NCBI GenBank assembly: GCA_018340375.1
Contig: JAFFJZ010000006.1
Coordinates: 29,332,001 to 29,396,000 of the forward strand
DNA length: 64,000 bases
Direction: 5' to 3'
Source: Gonatopus flavifemur
Taxonomy: Eukaryota; Arthropoda; Insecta; Hymenoptera; Dryinidae
The notes under the pieces: model-generated
Told to the model about the DNA's origin: nothing
What the model saw: the letters and a program-made list of their open reading frames with translations, nothing else
Databases searched by the model: none
In this document: one piece after another, positions 1-12,502 of the stretch
Layout: every line of letters begins with the position of its first letter
How positions within the stretch are numbered: the stretch's first letter is position 1
Translations under genes and position numbers: made by a program

Positions 1-3000
1 CGTAATAACGCAGGGCGCAGCGTACATAAGCGTGTACATATAGGGCTCTTATGGAAGGGATGCAGGGGGTTGGGATAGAGAATATAGAATGAGAGAAAGG
101 GCCAGAAAAGAGGAATAGAGATGGAAGTACTTTACCACCCCGTAGAACGGGGGTGTGAGTGTTGTGTCTGGAGCTGGACCCACCCTGGGGTGAATGCCCT
201 GGAACCCCTGCGTACAGACAGTTTTTTTTTTCTCATTCCTACCACCGTCTCGTTCTCTCTTTCCCTCCCTTCCACACAGCCTCCCCTTAATAGTATCTCA
301 TTCTCTTTCCTTCTTCTCGCTTCTCTTCTCGCTTCAACTCGTACAAGCTGCACGAGGTATCTACGCTCTTGTACATAAATGAAAGAGCAAAGGGGTGTAA
401 CGGGAGTCTTCTACAGGGATTTTCTATTCCCACAGGCACGTCTGCGATGTGGCTTAAGCCCCCTCATTCTTCGACCCCCTTTACACACCTCTTTCTGCCG
501 ATTTTTTCTCCTTTTCTTTTCTGTTTCATGGCGATCTGTTTAGATTTATTCTCGCTCTCCGAGGCGCTTCATATGAATGGACGTAGTACGGTGGATACAG
601 CTTTACATACAACGAAGGCAATTTTTTTGATTCAAATTTCTTTCTCGACCGTTATTATCGCAGAAGTATCATCGAGATAGAGAATAATTCTCGAATTCTC
701 TCGCGAGGAAACTGTAATTCTATTCAATTATATAACATAAACTTTTCAACTCTGGGTGCATAACAATAATAAAAATGGCCACATTATTTGCACAACTCGT
801 TTCTCTTCATGATATAAGCAAGTTGAGAGTCTCTGTAATTAAACACTGGCGAATCTAAAGCACCAGCCCATTAAAATATCCCCTAACGAGTCGGTGACCA
901 CCCATAGCCACCCTGTCTGGCTCAACAATGACTCACGCGCAACTCCGTGACTTTTGGACTGTCTTGCTCGCGTACAAACAGGATACATTATGGATATGAA
1001 TACATGTATATGATGTTGATCCAATGACTCTCTCCCTGGCTGATGTGCGATAATATTTTGGAGACTTGGATTCGTTTATATCTGCATAGGCGAAGGGTGG
1101 ATACGTTTATTCTCTTGACGATATCACGTTACGAACGAGCAATACAAATATATGCTCGAAATTTCGCGATAACAACGTTTATCTTACTTTCTCATCGATA
1201 TAAGCGGATTAGCATATCTTAGAACCGCCGTCAGCGTGTACAGAACAGTTTGTTATTTTTTCTTCCTATTTTATTCTCCTGCGGTCGCAATTAGTTGCTC
1301 GCTTTTCTTTTTGCAGCTCATTTCACCGGACTACGTGCTCCAAACAAGTGGTTATCCTCTTTCCTCTGTACAACTTTGTTTCTTTTTGTGTGCTCTTTCG
1401 TCTGGCACTCTTTTTCCTCAACTGCTTTCTTCGGCGCGTCAGAATCGCGTACAAATGATTTCTCTGTGTACAAAGTTTCAAATAAGTGGATGATTAAGAT
1501 AGATTCTTTCGAAGACACTCCCAATGGGATTTATAATTGATTCTAGATCTCTCGAGTCTCTTCGTAAAAGAGGTATGATTGGAAAACAGTATTGGAAATC
1601 TTTGTTTCCCTTTTTCCACGATATATAAGAATTCAGGGTTGTTTCGATCTTCGGAAAACACCGTACGATGCTCTTTGTGGAGAAAATACAACATAATACA
1701 GTTCCAGTTTGATGAAAAATATTGCGGTACTTACTCGCGAATAAGAAGATCGTAGAAAACAAAACGTGAAAGTTCATTTTCATTTTTGATTAGAATCACA
1801 ATAACTTGGGTGACGTTGATTTATCAAAGGTTGTTCTCAGGTTAATGGAGTCGTGGAAATGACAGCATATCCTCACAAAAGCAACATCGTTTCGAAATCT
1901 TCATGGCTAGAAAGAAAAAAGACTTTATCCGCTTTTTCCCGCGACGTGTTTTTGTTTCTCCTTTTTATGTAAACCGTTTCTGAGACTTCCAAAAGAGTGC
2001 GGAGATAACTGGCCTATGGGGATGGTGGTTAAGGTCACAGTGGGGGTCGAACGAATGCCGTAGGCTTCGTTTTAATTGCAGCGTTTGTTCGCTCGCGCTT
2101 TTGTACAAGCTATCTCTCTGTTCTTTTTATCATCCATAGGGATGTACAGAAATAACACACCGAAAGTAATATCATTTTCGAAACGTCATGACGCTGCAAT
2201 AATATTGCATATTAAATGCGATTTACATCTCATATATCAGTGATGCAAGGAAATTTGAACACTCGTCATTTTCAATGATGAATCATTCTAGAACCTTATT
2301 TCTGTTTTCTTTATAAATGTATTTTTTCCCCTTAGGGGTCAACAAAATCAATTTCAATGTTCGTCGGCTGAGGAAATACACGGTGGGACGCTTTGGTCTG
2401 TGGGGACGTTGATAAGAGAGAAAGAGGTTCTTGTAGGAGAGAAAGATGGGTGATATGAGGGAACTAGATCGAAGCAAGACGACTTGGATAGTCGGAATAG
2501 TGCAGGAGGTTAAGGCGACATAGTGAGAAAAGGAGTAAGAGAACAGGGGTTTCATTCCTTAGTAGTCAGACGCAGGCGTCTACCTCCTCTCCTCAAAGTC
2601 TGATGTGTCTGCTCCGCGTATTTCGTTCAGTTTCCACTCCTGCACCCTCTATCCATCCGTCTGTCTGGCCTCATACCATCAAGTACCTTACCCCATATCC
2701 TTTTTTGTTCCTTTTTTTTCTACTTTATTTAATACTCCCTAACGCTCTATTTTTCTTGTTTTCAAGTCGAGTTGTACTCGAATAAGAGGGAATTTAATTT
2801 GCAAACATAATTACGTCCTATCCTCTGAGAGATTCCCGTAAATATGTCTTTATTTCGTACGAGGAATCAAATGAATAAAAGGAAGTTACGCAATGAATGC
2901 ATTGAATTTATTTTTTGGTGCTCAATTTTCGTGCAGTTTTCATTTCGATTCACTTCCAAAGTGAAGAGGTTTTGATATTATATTGGTTTTTCAGATCTAC

Positions 3001-4745
3001 GGAAAATTAAGAATGGTAAATATTGAATAAGAGAAGAACATATCGATTTAATCATATTTTTCCCAATCGCGAAATCAAGGATAATGCTCACGATTGAGTA
3101 ATTTTATAGGGTGTTTCGAAAAAACACCATATCCCAATTACCACTTTGTACATTGTGTGGGAAGATTTTCCGTGGTGGGAAAATAACGTTCCCTGAATAT
3201 CAGAAGAACGTGTAGATACCGTGGGGAGCGCCAGCTGACTCTTTTCGGGGAAAAAAGTGCGCTAAACGTTCATAAAATGCATGAGCACGCTCTATAAACG
3301 TACTACAAACTCAAATAAACTCGCATTCTTGTGAAAATGCTTGAAGCGCGCTCCCCATTAATCACCGATGCACATCGCATGGGGATGAATTGAAAAGATT
3401 CAAAAATCTTCAGAGAATTCACTTCCCAATCAATTTTCATCACTTTTGTTTCAAAATGCTCGTGATAGAGTTTTTGAGAGATTCTTTCTGGCATATTTCG
3501 GAAAAAAACCAGCCAAGGATTGTTTCAAACTTCTGTAAATCCAATGAAATTTCCTTTTCCATAAATCTGGAATTTTCAAATAACACCATGGGGAGTTATA
3601 AGGCGATTCCTTTTAGGTTGGCGGGTACAGATTCTGATGGTTCCTCGTTACAAATTCGTTATAGGGTTTTCAAATCCAATACGGTGGACAATAATTTCAA
3701 GGTCAACCGAATCCACTGAACCATCGTAACTTGAAAGTTTTTCGGAACCCCTGGTTGAAAATTTGCTGTTAGAAATTCAAAATTCAAAATAACAACTCCG
3801 ATGTGCAAAAATTTTCAGGATTATATATAATTTTTATATAAATATATAAGAATTATATTCAAACCTCGACGGGTCAAATAATGGAATATTTTAGGTAACT
3901 TATGGACGATCCCTAATGTATAATTTTGAAAATTGCGTATTAATTCGAAGTTGAAATTCAATGGAACTGTTACACTGAACGTGATCACCGAATTTCAACA
4001 TGATCCGTTGATTAGATATCGAAAAATCGTGTATAACGTAGGATTCAAAGAACTCTCACGATATTGTTCATGGCTTTTCTATTTATTAACATTTTTTCAT
4101 CAAATTCTTAAAGTGTTGAAGGACCATTTCACTCATTGGAATAATATTTAATTGGTTCAAAGAAATATTTTATAAATATCACCTCAGTCTGGAAAAAAAT
4201 CGGAAGTCTCAGCTTCTAATTTTCACAATTGTAATAAAAATGACAAGTAACTTTTTGGGTGTAATTTAAAATATTTACGTGGAGTATTATTAATTGACAT
4301 CATAAACTTTATTTATCTACAAATAAAATCTTTCGATGCCATATAAAATAGTGCTCACTAATCCTTTAAACCTTTTGTTTTATGGAAATGAAGTTAGAAT
4401 TTGGATACGTGGCAGCCTTTTTTCAATCGCATATTTGTTTTTCATTGTATATTTCGATCACAAATTCTAAATTTTGTATGATTTGTATACATTTTTCATA
4501 CAAAATTTGATAAAATTTTTCAAAGTTACAAGTTTTATTTTTGCAGTTGCGAGAAATTGTAATCTTTTTCTCAATCTGAAGTGGACACATTTTTCAAATT
4601 GTTTATAATTTGATGTAGTTTATATCTAATTTATATATAATGATATGATTTTGAAAGCTTCCCACTCGGAAAGATACAAATGATGATAAAAAAAGTAGAT
4701 CATTTTGATTCCTTCATGAGGGAACAACTGCGACTGTAGTTTTAA
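1..4745. other. gene-free AT-rich stretch
   Basis: No reading frame here has recognisable domain content or convincing splice signals on either strand. The left 500 bases are pyrimidine-rich (TTCTCTC-type runs), which creates short open frames of low complexity. Near 3.1-3.7 kb a slightly less AT-rich block has open frames on both strands, but I recognise no family in it. It may be an old repeat. I see no RNA gene. Confidence 0.6.
3222..3357. repeat. short inverted repeat, possible small foldback
   Basis: TGGGGAGCGC at 3222-3231 is matched by GCGCTCCCCA at 3348-3357. The interior does not continue the pairing. It could be the ends of a small element or chance, and I see no clear target duplication. 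Confidence 0.25.
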
Positions 4746-5457
4746 GGGGTCTGTCTAGTAGTTCGCGCCGAAAAAAACGCGATTTTCGTGATTATTCCTT
4801 GGGATACTGGAAAAAGGTAATGATATAAAAGTTATTAGGCTTAATCTACTCTTGAAATACATAAAAAAACTTTTTTCTTTTATTTTATACATGTATTATG
4901 ACCAAAAACGTCAGCCAAACGCAACACCTCGAAAAGTAGGTAGGTCCGCCTTGTTGATAAAATCTCGGAGCTGTGTTGTCTGAAACAAAAAAATCAAAGT
5001 GCTTTAGGTTTGGTATGACAATGGCTATGTCCCCTATGAATTTTATTCAATTATTTCAAAAAATAAAAAAATGGTAAAGAAAAAACAAAAAATTTTCAAA
5101 AAACCGTTTTCTTTCGCCGATTTTTGAAAATAAAATATAGTAAAATTCAAAATTCTTGAAAAAAATTTATAGGGGACATAGCGATAGGTTCAAAGAATAT
5201 GTGTTTCAAATTTCATAAGGATCGGTCGAGTAGTTTCGAAAATTTCATCAACAAGGCGAGTAAAAACGTTGTTTCAAGAATAACGCGTTTAAAGTTTTTT
5301 TTACATGAAATTCTTAAAAAAAACTCACTTACGCCTAGTCAGCGATGCCTGGACCGTACAAAATTCCTCCAGATTGTTCGAAGAGTTGACTTTCTTCCAA
5401 GTTTTTTCCAAACGAAACCAAAACGATTTTTCAAAAGTGAGTTACTAGACAGACCCC
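4746..5457. mobile_element. non-autonomous DNA transposon with TTAA target duplication
   Basis: The element opens GGGGTCTGTCTAGTAG and closes with the inverted form ACTAGACAGACCCC. Each end is bordered by TTAA (4742-4745 and 5458-5461). TTAA duplication is the hallmark of piggyBac and Kolobok transposases. The GGGG start suggests a Kolobok-like rather than a piggyBac element, but this is inference. The interior of about 0.7 kb has no transposase. It contains a second internal inverted repeat around a GCTATGTCCCCTAT motif (about 5028 and 5168). The open frame crossing the right end (from 5199) is a by-product and not a gene. Confidence 0.75.
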
Positions 5458-5461
5458 TTAA

Positions 5462-6995
5462 AATATATTATTATAATACTGATCAGAATACTTTACCTTC
5501 GCACAGCGATAACTTCGAAATTCAAAACCCTGCCCATACAGGATTTCTCAACAGGAACCATAAATCGATTGATCATTGGCAGTGCTTACATCCATTCACC
5601 GAAGGATACTTTGTTCATCAAAGTACGATGAAAAGGTGTGGTCTTTCTTCACAAGGAATCATTTTGTAATTGGCGAAGAAATAATTGAAACCCTGGATCG
5701 AAGAAATATCAAAATTCCCGCAACAAAATCGACGAGGGAAGATAATAATATCAAACCACGAGGTAGGGTCAGTTCTAAAACCTGTAAAACGGGAACGAGA
5801 ATATTTGACCGTGCGAACGGCTCACGTAATTATAGACGAGTGAGTTTTGAATTTCGCATCTGTCGTCTGTTTAGCCGAAATCAGTCTACCCTAACCTACC
5901 CTATACTACCTAAGTTGTCTAGCCTAGTTTGATTTTAGCATACTTCACAGTTGAAAGAATCCTTTGTGCGCTACCGCGTCACCCTAACCTATCCTACACC
6001 GAGCGAACCTCTTTGTTTCCAACGCTCCCCGACGCACTCTCGTAATCCTGCAACCCAAATTTCTTTGCGAGACGGTGCAAAAATATTTTTATTTCCTTCC
6101 TCGAAATTTATGATCTTTGTTTATTACCTTTGTTCCTGGACTTTGAATAATGTGTTTTTTGTCAAACGTGTTTGTATTGTCTGAAGTAGTACCTATAACT
6201 AGCACGCTCCTTTATTCGATCGCTTCTCGGTTGGCTTTCACTCCATATGTATGTACCCTCATAAAGAAAGTATTACGATTGTATGAACAAGCTGGCTGCC
6301 AGTAATTCTCGAAGCTATTTCGCGAACCCTCAGGGCAGGCGCAAGGCCAGACAGACAGATATTCGCGAATCCATTATTTGGCCGCATGAGTTGTCGAGCA
6401 CCCCAAATCCTAATAAAACCCACTGTGCTAGACGACGACGCTCGGTTCGTGGAGGACGACGACGACGACGACGCACAAAACGAACGAACGAACGAACGGG
6501 GGGAAAGAGGAAGAAGAGAGGAAGGAGATAAAGACGCAGAGAAGGAGAAACCCTTTTATATACGCAGAAAATCTTTCCCATGGCGATCTGGAATACCATG
6601 GCTTGCTGCTCCCTAAATACGAACGTATTGAATAGCAAAGGCGGGAAGAAAGAAGAAATACTCGTGCACATTCGGATTCCTTTTTTTCTCTCTTCTTCTT
6701 CTCCTTCTTCTCTTTCTCTGTTCTTTCTTGCTCTTTTTTTCCTTCTCGAATAATCCTCTAACGAAACTAGACAAACGATCCGCGTAATTGAAATCCCCTG
6801 CGAAAAGAGGTGTGAGATCTGTATTTTCATGCGTTTTTCGAGGGTCTCTGGTGTACACGAATAATTTTTCGTGCAGAATAATCGTGCCGATTACCGCACT
6901 TCTTTACATGGTTGTATTTCAATAAGAAATTAATTGTCCTCCATTCGTAATGATGAGAATGAAAACATATGAATACTCTGTGTGTACTGGAGTAG
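5462..6995. other. no gene; low-complexity sequence
   Basis: No convincing coding sequence. Short ACCCTAACCTA-like words near 5.89 and 5.98 kb are isolated and do not form an array. From about 6.44 to 6.76 kb the DNA is low complexity, with GAC and CGAA repeats, then purine- and pyrimidine-rich tracts. These produce arginine-rich or glutamate-rich spurious frames on both strands. Confidence 0.55.
6455..6496. repeat. compound microsatellite (GAC)n then (CGAA)n
   Basis: About six GAC triplets (6455-6472) are followed, after a short spacer, by four CGAA units (6481-6496). Confidence 0.85.
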
Positions 6996-6997
6996 TT

Positions 6998-7125
6998 AAA
7001 GAATCCCATTAAACCGATTGATTCTCATCGATTCCGATGCAGAAAACTGATTCAAACCCATTAAAAATTGATTCTCAATGGGTTTGAATGACTTTTCTGC
7101 ATCGGAATCAATGAGAATCGATCAA
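6998..7125. mobile_element. palindromic MITE, CCCTGC family, decayed ends
   Basis: Two arms of about 45 bases face each other. The left carries GATTCCGATGCAGAAAACTG and the right TTCTGCATCGGAATCAATGA, with a short AT-rich centre. The same palindrome recurs at about 36.1, 39.0 and 53.7 kb. In this copy the outer CCCTGC/GCAGGG termini are missing or mutated, so exact borders and target duplication cannot be set. Confidence 0.75.
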
Positions 7126-7479
7126 TTTTATTTCGTAGCCTTCAGAAATCATTCAATAATTCAAAGCGCGTGGCAGTGCGCAATCTCATTTTTTATATCC
7201 CAAAATGGAGGCAAGTTCTCAAGTAGCGCAACATTGGCATTTCGAAAAATTGATCTTATACAGAAAGTTATTTAAAATTGAATGCAAGTAGTAGCATCTA
7301 GTGGTGCAAGTTAATTTCTACTTTTGATATAACGAAAGCTTTCAACTATACATCAAGGTACAATTGTCTGATCGGATTGATTTGTCGCCACAGTTTCAGG
7401 ACATCGCGTGAGCGTGTGTCTTGCATGACGTGTGGGATACATAATACAGTGATATCAAAGCTTTGGCAGGTGGTGACTA

Positions 7480-7722
7480 TATTTTGTTGAATAACGCATA
7501 CATTAGATCGACTCTCTGAGTTTCCAATCGCATGACAAATTCAGTTGGCAATCGGTTATATCTTGTACACATTCTTCCACATACATCACGAGGAGGACCG
7601 TCTGAACTATCTTGCCGTGAGAACACCCGAAATTCATCCCAGGCCATTATTCGAGCGTTGTTTTCTTGAAGCAGCGGTCTTTGGCGTGCTATGCCGACGT
7701 AATTTTGTGAACGGAAATCCAA
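7480..7722 (-). pseudogene. Tc1-like transposase remnant, internally deleted
   Basis: Tc1/mariner-superfamily transposases cut and paste DNA at TA sites with a DDE/D catalytic triad. On the minus strand an 81-codon frame contains ARQRPLLQENNARIMAW, which resembles the (A/R)xxKPLL...W segment that follows the N-terminal helix-turn-helix region. It runs directly into WDEFRVFSRQ, then PPRD, then YNRLPTEFVMRL. These match the C-terminal order WDELGRRV, PPR-L-EL and EW-IP-EFI-RL of Tc1 proteins. The central catalytic region, normally more than 100 residues, is absent, so the protein is dead. No ATG supports it as a gene and no flanking inverted repeats were identified. Family assignment rests on motif order only. 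Confidence 0.6.
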
Positions 7723-7728
7723 TTAAGG

Positions 7729-10556
7729 TATAAATAGCTGAGAGGTTCTCCTATTGAAATACTGGCGATCGGTGCAGTTGCTTGCTAATAAGAAGGTAAC
7801 ATGTGTGCCTTTGTCTGGATTCTCGATATTGTATATATATATATATATATGTTTGGTATGAGCGTCCGTTCGCCCATTCGTCTATTCATTCGTTCTTTTG
7901 TTTCTGTTTTCTTCTTTTTCCCTTCTCCCCTTTTATCCGTCTCGTTCTCTCGTTCGTAACTCCACTGCGCCATGCGACCAGCCACCACAGCATGACGTGT
8001 TGCGTTACACTTCAACATGTTCCGGACCTACCGCAATCCCGAACCTTTGGTGTTGGGACTCTCTTCTCTCGTCATCCACGGGTGAACGGCGGTCGCACGT
8101 CGGTCATTCACACTTATTCGTTCTCCACCAGTCTCTCTGAATCTCATATTATTAATTCTCTCCTCTCAATCTGATGAATATACATAAACAAGTATAGCGA
8201 AAACACGAGCGCCGTAATGAATGTTCTTTATTCATATTATTAGTTGTATCGAATATTCATTAGGAGGGTAGTATTTTTGCTACTCTATATATCGGCGGTT
8301 TTAATCTAATAGCTGGCTGTGGTTGGTGACAAGAATGATAGCTTTGTTGCTGACCGCGATGACCCTCCGATGGTGGTACGATGCTGCCGACCGTTGATGT
8401 ACAGTACCATTCAACCGGCTGTTATTGCTGCCAAACAACATGCAAACCTATCGCTGAACAAAGTGGAGAATCATCTTCTACCGTACTCGATCTTTAAAAT
8501 AGTTTTTGTTCGGTTCTCTAATGAGGTTCGTGATAGCTAACAGGGTACATCTTGGGGGATATATTCTTGTCTCACGTTTTGAATGCGAATGTGAAAGATT
8601 TCGTGTGTAACAGTTTTGAATAATAACGAGAGAAGAAGAAGAAGAATGATTTCTATTCACCGGAAACAGAATGAAAAAAAAAAGTGTACTTGGTGGAAGT
8701 TTGACCGTTTGATCCATATCCGGATGCCGGACGAATGGAAAGACGAGTCAGGTCCTTTGCGACCAAACAATTACAACCGGTTTGCAATTCCAAGATTCTT
8801 TTGTCACCTGCGACCTTCCACTACCGATGTGGCAACAACAACAACAACGGCGTACCGGTTCAAAAGAGGTGCCTTTTAACGACTGACGCTTTGTACCGAA
8901 GAGATTCAGGGTCAGAGGCCAGACGGACGACCAACACGCATTCGAAACTATACGCCCTATATATTAACGTTCGCTCGCTCGCGCGTCTTTTTCCAAACTT
9001 TTTTTTATGATCATACCGAACACCGTTGTGAAATCAAGTGAACTCGTTCTGGTTTATAATTGTGGAAAACAGCATCGGTATTTTAGCCCCACTTTCCCGC
9101 CTACCGACTTGATAAAACCCCGCAAAGAATTGTAATCCTTTCAAATTTAAATAAAAAATTCGGTGAATAACCAATTAAATGCACGGAATTTCCTTAAACA
9201 CAAAGCAAGTGAAATTTTTTCTGAAACTTAAGTAGCAACGAAGGGAAAACACGATAAACACGCGAGTGTAAAAGATTTTTCAAAGATGAATTTGAAAGGA
9301 ACGAGGATGATCGAGGGATCGAGCCGGCGCGGACCTAGGAACGATCGAGTCGAGAAAATATGGGGGTCCCAGCGTTCAATGTTTAGTAGAATGCTGCACA
9401 AGCTAGAAAATATTACCCACGATAATAGAGTTCATGCAACCCTGTGAGCCAGTGAAATATGTTGCAATAATATGTTTGTTCTTGGGAATTTAAAAGAAAA
9501 GAAAGAAAAAATAAAACGAATAAAGACCTTCGTGACTCTTCGTGGCTCTGAGGATTCTCAACATCTGTTACGTAAATAGAGACAAGACAATTTACAAGAG
9601 ATACGTGTAAATTGAGACGAGTAAGGTCAAGATCGAGTATTTCTTCTTTTCTTTTTCTTTGAAATACGGCAAGTACTGCATTTTTCTTCCCCCTCGACTC
9701 TCGCCCACTCAACTTTATTGAAGTATAGAATTTGATTGCATTACTCGTAACTCGATCGTTCCAATTAAACCGCGATCGGAGCTCTCGATGGTGATTTAAG
9801 ATAATCGATTTATAATCATCGCAAAGACACAGAGTTGCACAGCGCTCGGTTGGATGAATGTTGCTCGTTCTTCATAAATTCTGATGTTCGATTTATCAGA
9901 GAACGCAATATATTTTCATTCGCACGCTGCTTTTATTTATATTATATTCCTGTAACGTTAATTGGTAATCGTGATCACGATTATTAATCAAAAGGTTAAC
10001 GAAATGAAGTATTCGAAGTGTGAGAATTCACCTTACCGATGGAGTTTTTAAATTTTATCATCGTGGTAGAAGATTTGTATCGTTGAAGAATACATGTGCG
10101 AATACAGCTGTTCGGAGAAGGATAACAAGCACGATGAAAGGATGAAAGCGGAAACAAGGGAGTAGAAAAATGTATTCGTATTGGGATTAATAACGTTCAA
10201 CATGTGCAGAGGAAAGTGACGTAATACTCTAGAGGATATCCAATTGAGCACATCTTGAAGATTCTTTTTTTCAATGAAGATAAGCTTTCAATTGACGGAG
10301 AAGAAATACGCGGTACTCTAATGTTCCTGTTAATTTAATTTTGTAGATCATTCACCTTTCCTGCACAATACAATTGAACGCCAAGTTCAATACACTCTGA
10401 TCAATGCTGGAAATGAAGAACGAGAATAGCGATTTACAGTTCTCATGTGATGTTCATACGTTGCGCTGTATGGGAGCGATATGTTTGATCGTTTTTGACG
10501 AATTATTTTCGAATTTCGATTCAAGCTCATCGCGATAACTGGTAACTTTCGAAATT
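7729..10556. other. gene-free stretch
   Basis: No domain-bearing frame and no transposon ends seen. A (TA) microsatellite lies at 7832-7850. Around 8.0-8.9 kb the composition is slightly less AT-rich and several 70-120 codon frames overlap on both strands. They have no shared codon pattern or recognisable motif and I treat them as chance. Confidence 0.55.
7832..7850. repeat. (TA)n microsatellite
   Basis: An uninterrupted run of about nine TA units. Confidence 0.9.
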
Positions 10557-10597
10557 TTATTTTGATGGCACATTCAATTGACAAAAGAAAAACATAC

Positions 10598-10748
10598 CTT
10601 CATCTGTTACCTGTTTAAGTGAATTCAATTGATTTCTGACATTTCGTTCAATACATTCATGATACAAATCCTGCTCCCACGCAGGCGATCGGATCAACTC
10701 CCTGATGTCATTCGGAGCGGGAAATTTAAACGTCGGACATAGAAGCAA
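10598..10748 (-). CDS. possible internal exon, unrecognised protein
   Basis: On the minus strand a frame reads through FKFPAPNDIRELIRSPAW and on to HECIERNVRNQLNSLKQVTDE. It has a mixed, non-repetitive composition unlike the neighbouring chance frames. It ends at a good donor site, GAAG|GTATGT, with the last exon base at 10598. The upstream side is weak. An in-frame stop lies about 24 bases above 10748, and the only AG that would give an acceptor inside the frame is ATCAG at about 10703. A shorter exon (about 10598-10702) is therefore possible. There is no ATG in frame. I do not recognise the product. It may be a real exon, a pseudo-exon or chance. Confidence 0.22.
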
Positions 10749-10835
10749 TGGAGAAATAGGGATAAAAACTCAATAATTTTTCTATAAAAAAGGAATCTGT
10801 TCTATCGTTTCTCGATAGAATTCTATTTGGTAACA

Positions 10836-11135
10836 ATTGGTATCGCAACGATCTCAGAGAAATCCGTCTGCGCAGGTCTGGCGTTGCTTAAGCTTGCGAA
10901 GACATTGAATGAAATTGGAAAAGGTCTGGCAAAATTCTTTTCACAAAGTATAGGGTTCAGCACTCCACCATACTTTTAAGACACTTTTTGTCAGTCTCTC
11001 GAGAACGTGGCATAGTTCCAAACCATTCCGTGAAAAGACTTTTGCCTTTTGACTTTCAATTCGGTTCAATATTTTCGCAAGCTGAACGCCACATTTTCAG
11101 TCAGATTTCTCCGAGATCGTTGTTATACAAATTTG
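10836..11135. repeat. diverged long inverted repeat (about 140-bp arms)
   Basis: The outer arms begin near CAACGATCTCAGAGAAATC (about 10846) and end with the inverse ATTTCTCCGAGATCGTTG (to 11122). Matching blocks continue inward, including GGCGTT, AGCTTGCGAA, CATTGAATGAAATTG and CTTTTCAC with their inverted partners, up to a centre near 10.98-11.0 kb. Arms agree only roughly and have several small gaps. A transcript would fold into an imperfect hairpin. It is either an old foldback transposon or a hairpin RNA locus. No target duplication is visible. Confidence 0.6.
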
Positions 11136-12374
11136 TAATTTGATAATTTACAAGATGTTTGACGTTCAAACTGTTTTCTTTCCAATGCTTCTGGGAAGTT
11201 ATAAAAAGTTGATTAATATTTATCATTCATTCGTTTCTCAGTCCATTCGGAATAATATATATTTATACGTTCATGAGACGACGCTCCAACGACGTCGATG
11301 AATCAATAAGCTTCGATTGGAACAAACACAATGTATATCGTGACCGGAAAGAGATTTTAGCGAAGAAAAAGAAAGAGAAAAATAAAGACTCTCATGCCCT
11401 TTCAATCACCAAATTTCAGGCCTACCATCACAATAGCTTTGTTGAGGTATTTGAACCCGTTGGCGTCGTCATTGTCGTCGGCGTCTGTCTGCAGTAAACC
11501 AACGTCTGATCCCTCAACCCCCTTCCTCGGTCTTCAAAACGAAGGAAACTACTCGGAAGAGGGGTCCGTCATCCGGTGAATCACATACCCCTTGCGCTCC
11601 CTTCCATTCTTCAGTTTTCTCGACCTATCTTCCCCGCTTTGGATTCTTCCCCTGCGATAACGCGATTCTGTTATATATGTTTCTCAATATAAAACAATAC
11701 CTACAAAAATGCAAGAGAATATCATCGAAGAACAGGAAAAAAATATGAATATAACATATAAATTGATCGGAGTTTATCAGGTATGTTCTATGACATCTAA
11801 AATGAATCGATTCTTTTGTATATAATTGTTCATCGAATTTCAATTGAAATTTGATATAAATTGTATCAAAAACCAAATCAATAACAGACTGACTCGTATC
11901 TCTCGTACAATATCATCCGTTACTCATTATATATAATAAATTATTATATATATTTTATATAGAATGAGTAACGAGTAACGTAGCATCGTGGATACAGATG
12001 TTGTCAGGGCCATTCAACTATTACACCTCCATTACAGCGATCATTGTTATACGTCCAGCATCGTCATTCCAAGTAAATTCTAAACAGAAGAAGGACACAT
12101 GCGTACAAGCCACATAAACTTGGATGGGCGTGAAGACCCGGCGATCGGGTCCAAGGTCTTCAGCGAACAAGATCGTACGCTTGAAAACTTCAGTGTATAA
12201 GGTTTACAGACGAAGGTTTGCTGCCCTATTTAATGGCGGCGGAAAGAATAAAGAAAAGAAGAAGGGTTGGAGGGGCGAAGCAGCAAGCAGACAAGCTGAA
12301 GTACGACGAATGGCAAAGAGGGAACGCAGAATTGCAATTCGAGGGGAACCTAACGTTGCCGTTGCGCGCGCATC

Positions 12375-12470
12375 ATGGCGGGAAACAAGGGCCAACAACC
12401 GCCGCAGACAGGCACCGTCTTGGCGGGAAAGATCGTACTACGTATCACCTTTGTCTTACCCAGAGAATAA
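12375..12470 (+). CDS. 31-codon open frame in CpG-rich patch, doubtful
   Basis: An ATGG start follows GCGCGCGCATC. The frame begins MAGNKGQQPPQTG and closes at TAA 31 codons later. A good start context in a CpG-rich patch could mark a 5' coding exon or upstream ORF. No clear donor site is seen inside it and no family is recognised. Chance is the likelier explanation. Confidence 0.12.
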   Translation: MAGNKGQQPPQTGTVLAGKIVLRITFVLPRE

Positions 12471-12483
12471 AGAATTTATTATG

Positions 12484-12502
12484 TATATATATATATATAT
12501 AT
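12484..12502. repeat. (TA)n microsatellite
   Basis: A TA run that continues into a mixed TA/CA tract to about 12515. Confidence 0.85.

Noticed and set aside
5199..5669. 156-codon plus-strand frame
   Set aside because: Starts inside the TTAA element and runs across its right end into unique DNA. No transposase motif.
5887..5996. CCCTAACCTA words resembling insect telomere repeat
   Set aside because: Only isolated degenerate words and no (CCTAA) tandem array.
6330..6830. Long minus-strand frame over simple repeats
   Set aside because: Composition is dictated by GAC, CGAA and GAA-type repeats; it is not protein-like.
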